Below are positions 8,901 through 16,644 of a stretch of 64,000 bases of DNA, piece after piece. The stretch is from Amycolatopsis sp. WAC 01376 (lineage in GTDB: Bacteria; Actinomycetota; Actinomycetes; Mycobacteriales; Pseudonocardiaceae): the NCBI RefSeq assembly GCF_003947415.1, contig NZ_QHKL01000013.1, positions 96,598 through 160,597 of the forward strand, written 5' to 3'. The notes under the pieces are model-generated. The model was not told where the DNA came from. It saw only the letters and a list, made by a program, of their open reading frames with translations, and made no database searches. The first letter of the stretch is position 1, and every line of letters begins with the position of its first letter. The translations under genes were made by a program, and so were the position numbers.

Positions 8901-10001
8901 GTGTCCCAGCTCGCTTCCGACCACGCCGGCCGGGTCGTCGGGCTCTACGGCGACCCCACCGTTTCCTGGAGCATCCTCCTGGAAGCGAGACTGTCTTCGG
9001 TGCTGACGCCGGAAAAGGCGCGGATGCGGCTGGCGGTCGCCGTCGGGGAACGGCCATGGCTCGGGGCCGCCCCCGACGTCGAAGCCGTTGCCGGTGAAGA
9101 ACTTCCGGCGATCCGTGATCGCTTCGCCGAGGCGTCGTACGAACGCGGCGCGCCGTTGCTTCGCGTCGCCGTCGGCGTCGACGAACCCGTCGTGCTGATC
9201 GCCGCGCACCACGGCGCGCTCGACGGTCTCGGCCTGCTCGCCGTCCTCGGGCTGGCCCTCGACATCCCGATCTCGTCCGCAGCCAAGGGAATCGGCGCGC
9301 GTACGGCTGATCGATCCTTTCTCACGTCGGCCTTTCAGCGGCTCGCTGAAGCGCTTTTCGCGCCACCGGCCAGGATCACCCCGGAACGGGCCGAAAGTGG
9401 CTCAGGAGACGTGTTCAGCGCCCGTGTTCTCCCGCGCGCGCGGCTGGGGTCCGCGGCCTTCGCGGCGGCCGCCGCGAACCTGACCGAGACGTGGAACGCC
9501 CGGCACGGCGAGGAGACCGCCAGGGTGGTGGCCGCGGTGGGTGCCTCCTGGCGGGGCGGCGCCGCCCCGGAACCCGAGCACGACAGCGCGTTCTTCCGGT
9601 TGCGGCTCGGCCGCGAGCCCTCGGTCGCCGAAGTGCGCGCGCTGCTGGCCACCCAGCCGCCGGAACCCGATTTCCCCGCCCGCAGCAGCAGAATCGCCCG
9701 GCTGGGCACCCGGCTGCTGGCGGGCAGGCTCGGCTCGACCTATCTGGTTTCCAACCTCGGCGTCGTTTCGGCGGCGGACGCGGTCACGTCGATCGCGTTC
9801 TATCCCGCCGCCAGCGGCCGCTCAGGCGTGGCGTTCGGCGCGGCGACCGTCGGGGACACGAGCACCGTCACCGTGCGCGCACGCCGCAAGGACTTCGACG
9901 ACGCCGCCGCGGCCGGCCTGGCCGACGGGATCGTGGAAGCCTTGCGGAGTCAGGACCCTGGGATGGGGGATGGCCACCCCGGCCACGTCGCGCACGAGTG
10001 A
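8901..10001 (+). CDS. Condensation/acyltransferase-like protein with HHxxxDG motif
   Basis: A 366-residue protein with HHGALDG at residues 103-109, the active-site signature of condensation-domain, WS/DGAT and PapA-type acyltransferases, in which the second His acts as base. STYLVSNLGVVSAADAV near residue 278 resembles the conserved C-terminal floor loop of that fold. There is no carrier-protein or adenylation domain. Third gene of the 7022-10001 cluster, starting at GTG 4 nt after the DUF2613 stop. I infer acylation of an envelope glycolipid; donor and acceptor are unknown. The last 180 bp overlap the 3' end of the convergent glycosyltransferase gene. Confidence 0.75.
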   Translation: MSQLASDHAGRVVGLYGDPTVSWSILLEARLSSVLTPEKARMRLAVAVGERPWLGAAPDVEAVAGEELPAIRDRFAEASYERGAPLLRVAVGVDEPVVLIAAHHGALDGLGLLAVLGLALDIPISSAAKGIGARTADRSFLTSAFQRLAEALFAPPARITPERAESGSGDVFSARVLPRARLGSAAFAAAAANLTETWNARHGEETARVVAAVGASWRGGAAPEPEHDSAFFRLRLGREPSVAEVRALLATQPPEPDFPARSSRIARLGTRLLAGRLGSTYLVSNLGVVSAADAVTSIAFYPAASGRSGVAFGAATVGDTSTVTVRARRKDFDDAAAAGLADGIVEALRSQDPGMGDGHPGHVAHE

Positions 10002-11069
10002 TTCGAACCGGTGCACGCTGTGCTCCCAGTCGAACAGGCCCGCCCAGGTGACACCCGCCTGGCCCATTTCGTTCCGGCGCGCCTGATCGGCGAGCAGTCC
10101 GTCGACCCGCGCGGTGAAATCGGCGAAGTCGTCGGCCAGCAGGCCGGTCTTGCCCTCCACGATGGATTCGGCCACCCCGCCGGCCGCCCGGTAGGCCACC
10201 GACGGCACGCCGTGCGCGGCGGCCTCCATGATGACGATTCCCCAGCCCTCCTTGACCGAAGGGCACAGGTGCAGCCAGGACCGTTCCAGGATCTCGTGTT
10301 TCTCGTTCTCGTCCACCCAGCCGTGCAGCCGCACGCGGTCTTCGACACCACGGTCGCGCGCGTGTTTGCGCAAGACCTCTTCCCACGGGCCCTGGCCGAC
10401 GATCTCGAGCCGCAGCGTCGGCCAGCGCCTGCTCAGTTCCGCGACGACGTCGATCGCGTGCTCGATCCGCTTGTGCGGCACCAGCCTGCTGACGGCGACC
10501 AGCGTCGGTTCGGGCGCGCGGACGGCCTTGACGCGTGGGGGAGTGTCCAAACCGTTGGGTACCACGGTGATACGTGAGCCTTCGACGCCGAGGCCGGCGA
10601 GTTCGCCCTTGGTGATCTCGGAAACCGTGACGTAGCGGCAGTGCCGGAACAGCCACGGCGCGAGCCGGGATTCGATCCACCAGCCGATCCGGCCCAGTGT
10701 CTCGCCGAGCGCGCTGATCCACTGTTCCTTGTGGACGTGGTGCACCAGCACGAGAACCGGGCAGCCCGCCACGAGCCTGGCGAAGAACGGCATCCCGTTC
10801 TGCACGTCGACGACGAGGTCGGCGTGCGCGTTCCGGATCGCCCGGAGCGCGTGAGGATACACGCCGAACTTGTTGCCGCGGCGGCGATAGCGCACGCCGT
10901 CGCGCCATTCGCCCGCGTTCGCGCCCGGGTACGCCGCGCACTGGATTTCGACCCGGTATCCGGCTTTGGCGAGTCCCTCGGCCATCCGCTCGACGTACCG
11001 CTCGGAGCCGCCGCCCTCCGGATGGCCGGTGTCGCGCCAGTTGACGAGCAGCACACGTGGCCGTTCCAT
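9822..11069 (-). CDS. GT4-family glycosyltransferase (Rv0225-like)
   Basis: A 415-residue GT-B enzyme. The N-terminal acceptor domain opens VLLVNWRDTGHPEGGGSERYVERMA. The C-terminal donor domain has VVPNGLD, VSRLVPHKRIEHAIDVV, LEIVGQGPW and the EX7E element EGWGIVIME that binds the nucleotide-sugar. It is a retaining, cytosolic enzyme of the Rv0225 type; sugar and acceptor are unknown. The conserved fold ends near RDVAGVAIP, and the remaining 45 or so residues are encoded antisense to the neighbouring acyltransferase gene. This is either a genuine overlapping extension or a lost earlier stop. It is divergent from the methyltransferase at 11155. Confidence 0.88.
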   Translation of the reverse strand: MERPRVLLVNWRDTGHPEGGGSERYVERMAEGLAKAGYRVEIQCAAYPGANAGEWRDGVRYRRRGNKFGVYPHALRAIRNAHADLVVDVQNGMPFFARLVAGCPVLVLVHHVHKEQWISALGETLGRIGWWIESRLAPWLFRHCRYVTVSEITKGELAGLGVEGSRITVVPNGLDTPPRVKAVRAPEPTLVAVSRLVPHKRIEHAIDVVAELSRRWPTLRLEIVGQGPWEEVLRKHARDRGVEDRVRLHGWVDENEKHEILERSWLHLCPSVKEGWGIVIMEAAAHGVPSVAYRAAGGVAESIVEGKTGLLADDFADFTARVDGLLADQARRNEMGQAGVTWAGLFDWEHSVHRFESLVRDVAGVAIPHPRVLTPQGFHDPVGQAGRGGVVEVLAACAHGDGARVPDGRRAERHA

Positions 11070-11104
11070 CGTGGTTCTCCCAACCTGTTAGCGACAATGC
11101 TAGG

Positions 11105-11118
11105 TTACCGGTGCGTAC
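11105..11118. promoter_or_regulatory. TTAC-N6-GTAC motif in the glycosyltransferase/methyltransferase divergent promoter
   Basis: TTACCGGTGCGTAC differs from the TTAC-N6-GTAA palindrome at the last base. It lies 35 bp from the glycosyltransferase ATG and 36 bp from the methyltransferase ATG, nearly central between the two divergent genes. Grouped with the motifs at 781, 6965 and 12978 by sequence and location; function inferred. Confidence 0.35.
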
Positions 11119-11154
11119 ACGGTAGATGAATCATTCTCGGAAAGCGATGGTTCG

Positions 11155-11913
11155 ATGGTCGGTAATCGGTCGGTGACCCGTTCAGCGATGCCTCATCGCG
11201 CCACCTTGCGCAGATCGGTGACGTTGTTCCGGGCTTTTCTCACCGAACAGACGGATCCGGACGGTTTCTACTCGGTGCTCGCCGAGGACTCGGTCCGGCA
11301 ATTGGCGCAGCACACTCCGTTGAACGGCCGCACCATCGTCGACGTCGGCGGCGGGCCTGGCTATTTCTCGGACGCGTTCCGCGCCGCCGGAGCCACCTAC
11401 CTTGGCATAGATCCCGACGTCGGAGAGCTGACGGCACGGGGCGAGGCCGGGGAGAACATGGTCCGCGGCAGCGGGACGAAACTGCCGGTGCGCACCGGAT
11501 CCGTGGACGTCTGCTATTCGTCGAACGTCCTCGAACACGTTTCCGAACCGGAGGTCATGCTGGCCGAGATGTGCCGGGTGACCAAACCGGGAGGGACGAT
11601 TTTCGCCTCGTTCACACCCTGGTATTCGCCGTGGGGCGGGCACGAGACGGCGCCGTGGCATTTCCTCGGTGGACACTACGCCCGGCGGCGTTATCTCGAA
11701 AAGAACGGGAAGGAACCGAAGAACAAATTCGGCGAGAGCCTGTTCGCTTTTTCGGCAGGCGCGGCCGTCCGGTGGGGGAAGGCCACGCCGCTCGCCGATC
11801 TCCAGGAGGTGTACCCGCGTTACCACCCCTCCTGGGCCCAATGGATCGCGCGTGTCCCCGGGGTACGGGAGGTCGCGTCGTGGAATCTGGTGATGGTGCT
11901 GCGTAAGCGTTAG
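11155..11913 (+). CDS. Class I SAM-dependent methyltransferase (Rv0224c/MtrP-like)
   Basis: A 252-residue Methyltransf_11-type enzyme. Motif I is VDVGGGPGYFSDAF (about residues 63-76), the acidic strand end is LGIDPD, and the post-I motif reads VDVCYSSNVLEHVSEP. The opening RRATLRRSVTLFRAFLTEQTDPDGFY pattern and the FTPWYSPWGGHETAPWHFLGG loop match the mycobacterial Rv0224c group. From memory, the corynebacterial orthologue MtrP is needed for normal trehalose mycolate transport. Amycolatopsis lacks mycolates, so the substrate here must differ or be shared. ATG 11155 has GGAAAG 10 nt upstream; ATG 11188 is an alternative. Its stop overlaps the DUF3068 gene by 4 bp. Confidence 0.85.
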   Translation: MVGNRSVTRSAMPHRATLRRSVTLFRAFLTEQTDPDGFYSVLAEDSVRQLAQHTPLNGRTIVDVGGGPGYFSDAFRAAGATYLGIDPDVGELTARGEAGENMVRGSGTKLPVRTGSVDVCYSSNVLEHVSEPEVMLAEMCRVTKPGGTIFASFTPWYSPWGGHETAPWHFLGGHYARRRYLEKNGKEPKNKFGESLFAFSAGAAVRWGKATPLADLQEVYPRYHPSWAQWIARVPGVREVASWNLVMVLRKR

Positions 11914-12944
11914 TGGCGCGAAGGCGTCGGGCGCCGCTTCACCAGCAGGAAGACTCCGAGCGCGAGGAAGGCCGCGCCGGCGACCCCGAGCACGATCGGC
12001 CCGGTGCTCCCGATGAAGTCCAGCTTGCCCTTGTTCTCGCCGACCTGCTTGACCATCGCGTCGACGGTCGCGTCGGTGAAGGTGAGCGTCCCGTCGAAGA
12101 CCACGGTGGGCGTGGGGTTCGCGGCCGACCGCAGTTCCTGGTGTGACCGCTGTTCCTGCTTGACCTGGATCCCGGTCACCGGCTCGATCCAGCTGGTGAT
12201 GGTGCCCGCGTAGAACTGACCCGCCTCGACGGAGTCACCGGTGGCGCCGATGAGCGAGCCCGGCACCTTCTTCGTCGAGATCTTCGTGGTGGGGATCTCC
12301 TGGACGAACTTGTAGACCTCGACACCCTTGATGTCCTCGACACCCTTGAATCGGGCCTGGACGGCGCGGCCGGTGTTGTCGTCGTAGACCTGGTAGTCCT
12401 TCTGCTCGGTGTCGAAGGGGAACTTGAAGTTCAGGCCGGGCTGCGGCTTGTACTCCTGGATCTCCTCGGGCTTCTCGCCCTCTTTCTCGGGCTTGTCCTT
12501 GAGCTTGGTGACGAAGCTGCTGTTGGCCGAGCACTTCGCCTCCTGGTCACCACCCGGCGGCATGTAGCCCTCCGCGGTGCGGCGGTCGAAGCAGACCTGC
12601 CGCTTGCTCGCGCTGACCACGGTCTGGTCGCTGGTGTCGACGACCGAGACGGCCAGCAGCCAGACGGCGACGTCCGTACCCTCACGCATCTCCGGCGGCG
12701 CGAAGTTCGCCGCCACGCGGGCGGTCGCCTTCAGGTTGGCGTTGTCGCGGATCTCCGTGACGGTCTTGCCGCCTTCGGTCTTCACGGCGAGCACCTTGGA
12801 CGCGGTGCCTTCGAGGACCGACGTCGATTCCTGGTTCAGTGGCACCTTGGCGAGTTCGGGTTTCACGTAGGTCGGCAGCAACACCGCGCCGGCGATGGAG
12901 AACACCCCTAGGGCCAAGAAGATCAGGCTCAACGCACGTCGCAA
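11910..12944 (-). CDS. DUF3068 membrane-anchored envelope protein (Rv0227c-like)
   Basis: A 344-residue protein with one N-terminal helix (LSLIFLALGVFSIAGAVLLPTYV), a large extracytoplasmic domain and one C-terminal helix (GPIVLGVAGAAFLALGVFLLV) ending in a basic tail. This is the DUF3068 layout of Rv0227c. From memory, the corynebacterial orthologue is required for lipomannan maturation and lipoarabinomannan synthesis. I prefer the TTG at 12944, because a strong AGGAGG lies 4 nt upstream of it and would be buried inside the coding region if the ATG at 12965 were used. The gene has its own promoter region with a TTAC-N6-GTAA motif. Confidence 0.85.
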   Translation of the reverse strand: MRRALSLIFLALGVFSIAGAVLLPTYVKPELAKVPLNQESTSVLEGTASKVLAVKTEGGKTVTEIRDNANLKATARVAANFAPPEMREGTDVAVWLLAVSVVDTSDQTVVSASKRQVCFDRRTAEGYMPPGGDQEAKCSANSSFVTKLKDKPEKEGEKPEEIQEYKPQPGLNFKFPFDTEQKDYQVYDDNTGRAVQARFKGVEDIKGVEVYKFVQEIPTTKISTKKVPGSLIGATGDSVEAGQFYAGTITSWIEPVTGIQVKQEQRSHQELRSAANPTPTVVFDGTLTFTDATVDAMVKQVGENKGKLDFIGSTGPIVLGVAGAAFLALGVFLLVKRRPTPSRH

Positions 12945-12977
12945 CGGTCCTCCTGGTGGAACCATGGAAAATCCACA

Positions 12978-12991
12978 TTACCCATCGGTAA
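12978..12991. promoter_or_regulatory. TTAC-N6-GTAA palindrome upstream of the DUF3068 gene
   Basis: TTACCCATCGGTAA is a perfect 4-6-4 inverted repeat, 33 bp upstream of the TTG start of the DUF3068 gene. The same arms occur at 6965-6978. Proposed operator; the regulator is unknown. Confidence 0.45.
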
Positions 12992-13180
12992 TCAGTCGCC
13001 AGATACTGGCCCGCCCGCAGGTCAGCGTCAAAGGTGTGACCGGCGGTCACAGGCACCCCGTGCGGCCGGAAGGCGGTACCGGCGCCGCCATTCGGCCCAG
13101 GCAGCCAAACATGTTTGTTCCCGGGAACAACGTGAGCGGGACCACCATCGGACGACTTCCGGTGCGTGGAAAGGAACTTT

Positions 13181-13564
13181 GTGCCGCAGGACCCGAACGA
13201 TTCCCGCGTGCTGGACATCGGCGCGTACTCGGATTCGATCACCGATGTCGAGCTCCGTGACGCAGTCGCGGACGTCGCGACGTTGCTTTCGTTGCACGGC
13301 AACGTGATCCGCGACCTCGACGCCAGGAGATCACGGTGGCGGCCGGGGCGGCGGTCCCCGCATCCCGACATCGTCCTGTCCGCGGCCGGACGCCGTCCAC
13401 AGTGGACGAGATCGGCGAATCCCGAAGTGACCCTGCCGGTCGCCACGACCGCGCGCGGCCGCACGCTCGCGGTGCGGCTCACCGCGCGGCCCGGTCTCGG
13501 GCACACGCTGCTGGACCTCGCGAGGATCATCGACGCCGACATGGCGCCGGAAAGAAGGAGCTAA
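13181..13564 (+). CDS. Hypothetical protein, 127 aa
   Basis: I do not recognise a family. The protein is soluble, rich in Arg, Asp and Leu, with predicted helices around YSDSITDVELRDAVADVATLL (residues 15-35) and at the C terminus (LLDLARIIDADMAPERRS). I chose GTG 13181 because AAGGA lies 5 nt upstream; an in-frame GTG at 13166 has no ribosome binding site. The stop TAA shares bases with the stop of the convergent PucR gene (4-bp overlap). Confidence 0.55.
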   Translation: MPQDPNDSRVLDIGAYSDSITDVELRDAVADVATLLSLHGNVIRDLDARRSRWRPGRRSPHPDIVLSAAGRRPQWTRSANPEVTLPVATTARGRTLAVRLTARPGLGHTLLDLARIIDADMAPERRS

Positions 13565-14736
13565 GCGTCGTCCGCCAGGCGGACCGCCTCCAGTGCGACG
13601 TAGAGCTCCCCGACGTCGACCGGGTCGGACAGGTCGCGCCTGGTCAGTTCCTGCACCCGGCGCAGCCGGTACCGGACGGTGTTCGGGTGGACGATCAGCC
13701 GGTCCGCGGCCTCCTTGGCCGAGCCGTGTCCGGCGAACCACGCGACCAGCGTGTCGAGCAGGACCCGCCGTTCGGGTTTGGGCAATACCAGGAGCCCGGC
13801 CAGCACGGAGCGCAAGACGTCCCGCGACATCTCCGGCGCGCTCGCGACCAGGGTGGTGACCGGCGAGTCGCCGAAGACGGCGACACCGGCGGCACCGGTG
13901 GCCAGCGACCGGCGGGCGATCCTGGCCCGGTGTACCGCGTCCGGCACTTCGAGGAAGCCGTTGAACGGCTTGCTCATCCCCACCGCCAGCGGCAGGGTGC
14001 CCAGGACGTCACGCAGCCGCCGGACGTCTTCGACGCGGTCGATCACGACCAGCCCGATTTCGGCGCCGGGCCGCCAGGCCGACTTCCAGCGTCGCGCCCG
14101 CAGCAGCGCCTCGACGCCGGGCCGTTCCTTCGACTCGACGGGCTCGGTCACGACGGCGACGAACGTGCCCGCCGCCGGGAGGTCGAGCTCCTTGGCGGCG
14201 TTCTCGAGTTCCGCCTGGGTGGCGAAGCGGCCCTGCAGCAGGCCGTCCAGCAGGACGAGCTTCTCGTGCGAGAGTTCGCCCGCGACCTCGTTGTACGCGG
14301 TGGTCAGCGCGTCGGAGTAGAGGTCGATGGTCTTCCATACGTTCGAGTTGATCTCCACCGTGCGGGCCGGGTTGATGAAGCCGGGGCCCGCCAGCTCCAC
14401 CAGGCGTTCGTAGACGAAGATCCCGCCGATCCGGAACGCGCGGAGCACGGACGGCAGCGGGATACCCTGCCTGGCCTGCGCCAGCCCGGTCTTGCGGGCC
14501 GCGTCGAGCGGCAGCCCGCGCCCCTCGACGAGGGCGGTCAGCGCCCGCTCGAGATTCGCCCGGCAGACCTTGCGCAACTCTTCCGGCGCGGTGTTGTCCA
14601 CCTGGTGATAGAACTCGTCCTCGTCGCTGAGCAGCCGGGCGAGGCGGTCACTGAACTCGGGCAGCCGGGTGAGCATCGCCTGCATGAGCGCGCGCTGCTC
14701 CCGGGGTGCGGGAGTAGCGAGAGCTTCGTTGCCCAT
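13561..14736 (-). CDS. PucR-family transcriptional regulator
   Basis: A 391-residue regulator. An N-terminal sensory region (about 1-160), a central GGDEF-like PucR domain around GTFVAVVTEP, and a C-terminal HTH_30 helix-turn-helix (EAADRLIVHPNTVRYRLRRVQELTRRDLSDP) make up the standard actinobacterial arrangement. These proteins usually regulate nearby catabolic or stress genes, but no obvious target adjoins it. It starts at ATG 14736 and converges with a hypothetical gene at its 3' end. Confidence 0.88.
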   Translation of the reverse strand: MGNEALATPAPREQRALMQAMLTRLPEFSDRLARLLSDEDEFYHQVDNTAPEELRKVCRANLERALTALVEGRGLPLDAARKTGLAQARQGIPLPSVLRAFRIGGIFVYERLVELAGPGFINPARTVEINSNVWKTIDLYSDALTTAYNEVAGELSHEKLVLLDGLLQGRFATQAELENAAKELDLPAAGTFVAVVTEPVESKERPGVEALLRARRWKSAWRPGAEIGLVVIDRVEDVRRLRDVLGTLPLAVGMSKPFNGFLEVPDAVHRARIARRSLATGAAGVAVFGDSPVTTLVASAPEMSRDVLRSVLAGLLVLPKPERRVLLDTLVAWFAGHGSAKEAADRLIVHPNTVRYRLRRVQELTRRDLSDPVDVGELYVALEAVRLADDA

Positions 14737-14796
14737 CCGTCAACTCTAACCCGATCGAGTGGCCGCTTTTTATCACGATGCGACGAAAGGGCGGAT

Positions 14797-15231
14797 TCAG
14801 GAGCTGAGCGCGGTTGACAACCTGCGCAGTGTGTCGCGGGCCTGCCGCAGCTCCTCGGTGGTGACGCCGCTGTCGTTGAGCAGGTCGCGCCGGGATTCGC
14901 TCGCGTCCCACAGTCGCTGCAGCAGTCGTGTGCCCTCGGGCGTGATGGCGTACAGGGACGAGCGGCGATGCGAAGGATTCGGCTCCACGCTCAGGTGGCC
15001 GGCCTCGGCGAGGTCGTCGCCGACGCGCTGCACGGCTTGACGGACCTGGCCGAGCCGTCGTGCGATGGCGGGGACGGCGAGGGGTTCTTCGGACACCGTG
15101 CTCAGCACATGCCAGCGGGCCACCGTCGTGCCCAGCCCGGTCGCCTCCCGTTCGCTGACGCGGCGGCTCAGCCCCGCGAGTTCGTAGACGTCGGCGATCA
15201 GCAGCCGGTAGTCGCGGACGAGATCGGTCAT
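14797..15231 (-). CDS. MarR-family transcriptional regulator
   Basis: A 144-residue winged-helix repressor. The recognition region is VPAIARRLGQVRQAVQRVGDDL, and the wing contains HRRSSLYAITPEG. I start at ATG 15231: the in-frame ATG four codons upstream lies inside an 8-4-8 palindrome that looks like the operator. The divergent gene at 15269 encodes a small lipocalin-like protein and is the likely co-regulated target, with the repressor also acting on itself. Confidence 0.9.
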   Translation of the reverse strand: MTDLVRDYRLLIADVYELAGLSRRVSEREATGLGTTVARWHVLSTVSEEPLAVPAIARRLGQVRQAVQRVGDDLAEAGHLSVEPNPSHRRSSLYAITPEGTRLLQRLWDASESRRDLLNDSGVTTEELRQARDTLRRLSTALSS

Positions 15232-15232
15232 A

Positions 15233-15252
15233 TTTGACAGCATACTGTCAAA
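15233..15252. promoter_or_regulatory. MarR-type operator, TTTGACAG-CATA-CTGTCAAA
   Basis: A perfect 8-bp inverted repeat with a 4-bp centre, positioned 1 bp upstream of the MarR ATG and 16 bp upstream of the divergent gene's ATG. A dimeric MarR protein bound here would block both promoters. The match between site type, position and adjacent regulator makes this one of the best-supported operators in the window. Confidence 0.8.
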
Positions 15253-15268
15253 TGGTCATTCTGGCCGG

Positions 15269-15790
15269 ATGGACGTCACCGAACGGATCGCCGCCGTCTT
15301 CACCGCCTCGGGACCGCGCCCCGAACTCGCCGGACGGCTCGGTGTGTTCGAGCCGCTGATCGGCAGCTGGGACCTGGTCGTGCACAACTACGCGGAGGAC
15401 GGCAGCGTCCGGACCGTCGACGGGGAGTGGCATTTCGGCTGGGCGCTCGACGGCCGCGCGCTGGCCGACGTGTGGATCAGTCCGGCACGGACGAGCAGGG
15501 TCGGCGGCGTGGACGGGGAGTGGGGGATGAGCCTGCGCTTCTACGACGAGAAGATCGACGCGTTCCGGTCGACCTGGCTCGGCCCCGGCAACGGCTGGGT
15601 GATCCCGTTCCTCGGCAAGCGCACGGAGGACGGCTTCGAGATCGAGGCCGACACCGGCGGCGTCCGGCGCCGGTGGGTCTTCTCCGAGCTGACCGCCGCG
15701 AGTTTCTCCTGGCGCGCGGAAGAAGCGCTGCCGGACGAGGCCCCCTTCGTCCGGCAGCGTTTCGAGGCCACTCGCGCGATCAGTGGTTGA
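15269..15790 (+). CDS. Small lipocalin-like hypothetical protein (DUF1579-like)
   Basis: A 173-residue soluble protein. The opening FEPLIGSWDLVVHNYAEDGS and the following WHFGWALDGRALADVWISP give the alternating-strand beta-barrel pattern of DUF1579-like proteins, which are often small-ligand binders. No catalytic residues are apparent. It is divergent from the MarR gene across the 15233-15252 operator, so expression is probably induced by a ligand sensed by that regulator. Its 3' end overlaps the secreted NlpC-like gene by 11 bp. Confidence 0.7.
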   Translation: MDVTERIAAVFTASGPRPELAGRLGVFEPLIGSWDLVVHNYAEDGSVRTVDGEWHFGWALDGRALADVWISPARTSRVGGVDGEWGMSLRFYDEKIDAFRSTWLGPGNGWVIPFLGKRTEDGFEIEADTGGVRRRWVFSELTAASFSWRAEEALPDEAPFVRQRFEATRAISG

Positions 15791-16550
15791 TCTTGAACCA
15801 AGGCTGCGACCAGCCGAGATAGGTGTAGTTCCAGGCGTTCTTGATCTCCGAGATCGTGGTCTCGGTGAAGCTGCCGGGGCCGTGGATGTCGTTCGACAGG
15901 AACTTGCCGCCGCCGATGGAGATCATCGTGTGCCCGGTCCCGCCGTTGCTGAAGAAGGCGAGCCCGCCCGCGGGCACCTGGGTGTCACCGGGGTGCTTGT
16001 ACGAACCCGGGATCTGGGTCCAGTGCACGTAGGCCGTTTCCGAGCCGCTCGCGGTCCAGCCGTAGGCCCACGAGTTGATCCGGTCGCACCAGCGGTAGTA
16101 GTTGGGATCGTTGTTGGTGTGCACGTGCGCCTTCGCCCACGCGACGGCTTCGGCGCAGGTCCTCGGGTTGCCGGTGCCCGCGGTGGAGCAGGAGAGGGTG
16201 CTGCCGGCGCAGTCCGGTGCGACCCGGCCGTCGGAGCCGGTGTAGACGTAGGCGTCGCTGATGTAGCCGCCCTTGGACGGCACGTAGTCCCAGATGTCGG
16301 TGGTGCCGTACTTGCCGGTCACCGTCGAGCCGTTGATCTGGCAGTCGATCGTGACGGCGGTGCCGCTCGCGACGGTGCCGACCGAACTCGCGCCGGTGCT
16401 CGGGCTCGACCGCACGGTCACCGCTACCCCGGAGTCGGTGTTCACCGTGCCCGTCGCCGCCAGCGCCTCGCCCGCGCCGCCGAGCATGATCGCCCTGGCC
16501 AGCGCGATCGTGCCGACGGCACCTCTGGCGATCCTCGATCGGATCTTCAT
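15780..16550 (-). CDS. Secreted SH3-domain protein with NlpC/P60-like C-terminal domain
   Basis: A 256-residue precursor. An N-terminal signal peptide (MKIRSRIARGAVGTIALARA onward) ends with a likely cleavage after GGAGEALAA. Residues 34-95 form a bacterial SH3 domain (VTVRSSPSTGASSVGTVASG). The C-terminal domain has a candidate catalytic Cys in YRWCDRINSWAYG and a candidate His in GTGHTMISIGGGKF, the Cys/His order of NlpC/P60 enzymes. It probably acts on or binds peptidoglycan outside the cell. ATG 16550 has GGAGG 7 nt upstream. Confidence 0.78.
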   Translation of the reverse strand: MKIRSRIARGAVGTIALARAIMLGGAGEALAATGTVNTDSGVAVTVRSSPSTGASSVGTVASGTAVTIDCQINGSTVTGKYGTTDIWDYVPSKGGYISDAYVYTGSDGRVAPDCAGSTLSCSTAGTGNPRTCAEAVAWAKAHVHTNNDPNYYRWCDRINSWAYGWTASGSETAYVHWTQIPGSYKHPGDTQVPAGGLAFFSNGGTGHTMISIGGGKFLSNDIHGPGSFTETTISEIKNAWNYTYLGWSQPWFKINH

Positions 16551-16644
16551 CTCTGTCCTCCAGTGGTTCCCCTGATAGGGGGACAGGATGCAAGACGCTC
16601 GTACAAGCGGTGTACAAGGAATCGAGTGTCCGAAGTGGACTGTT

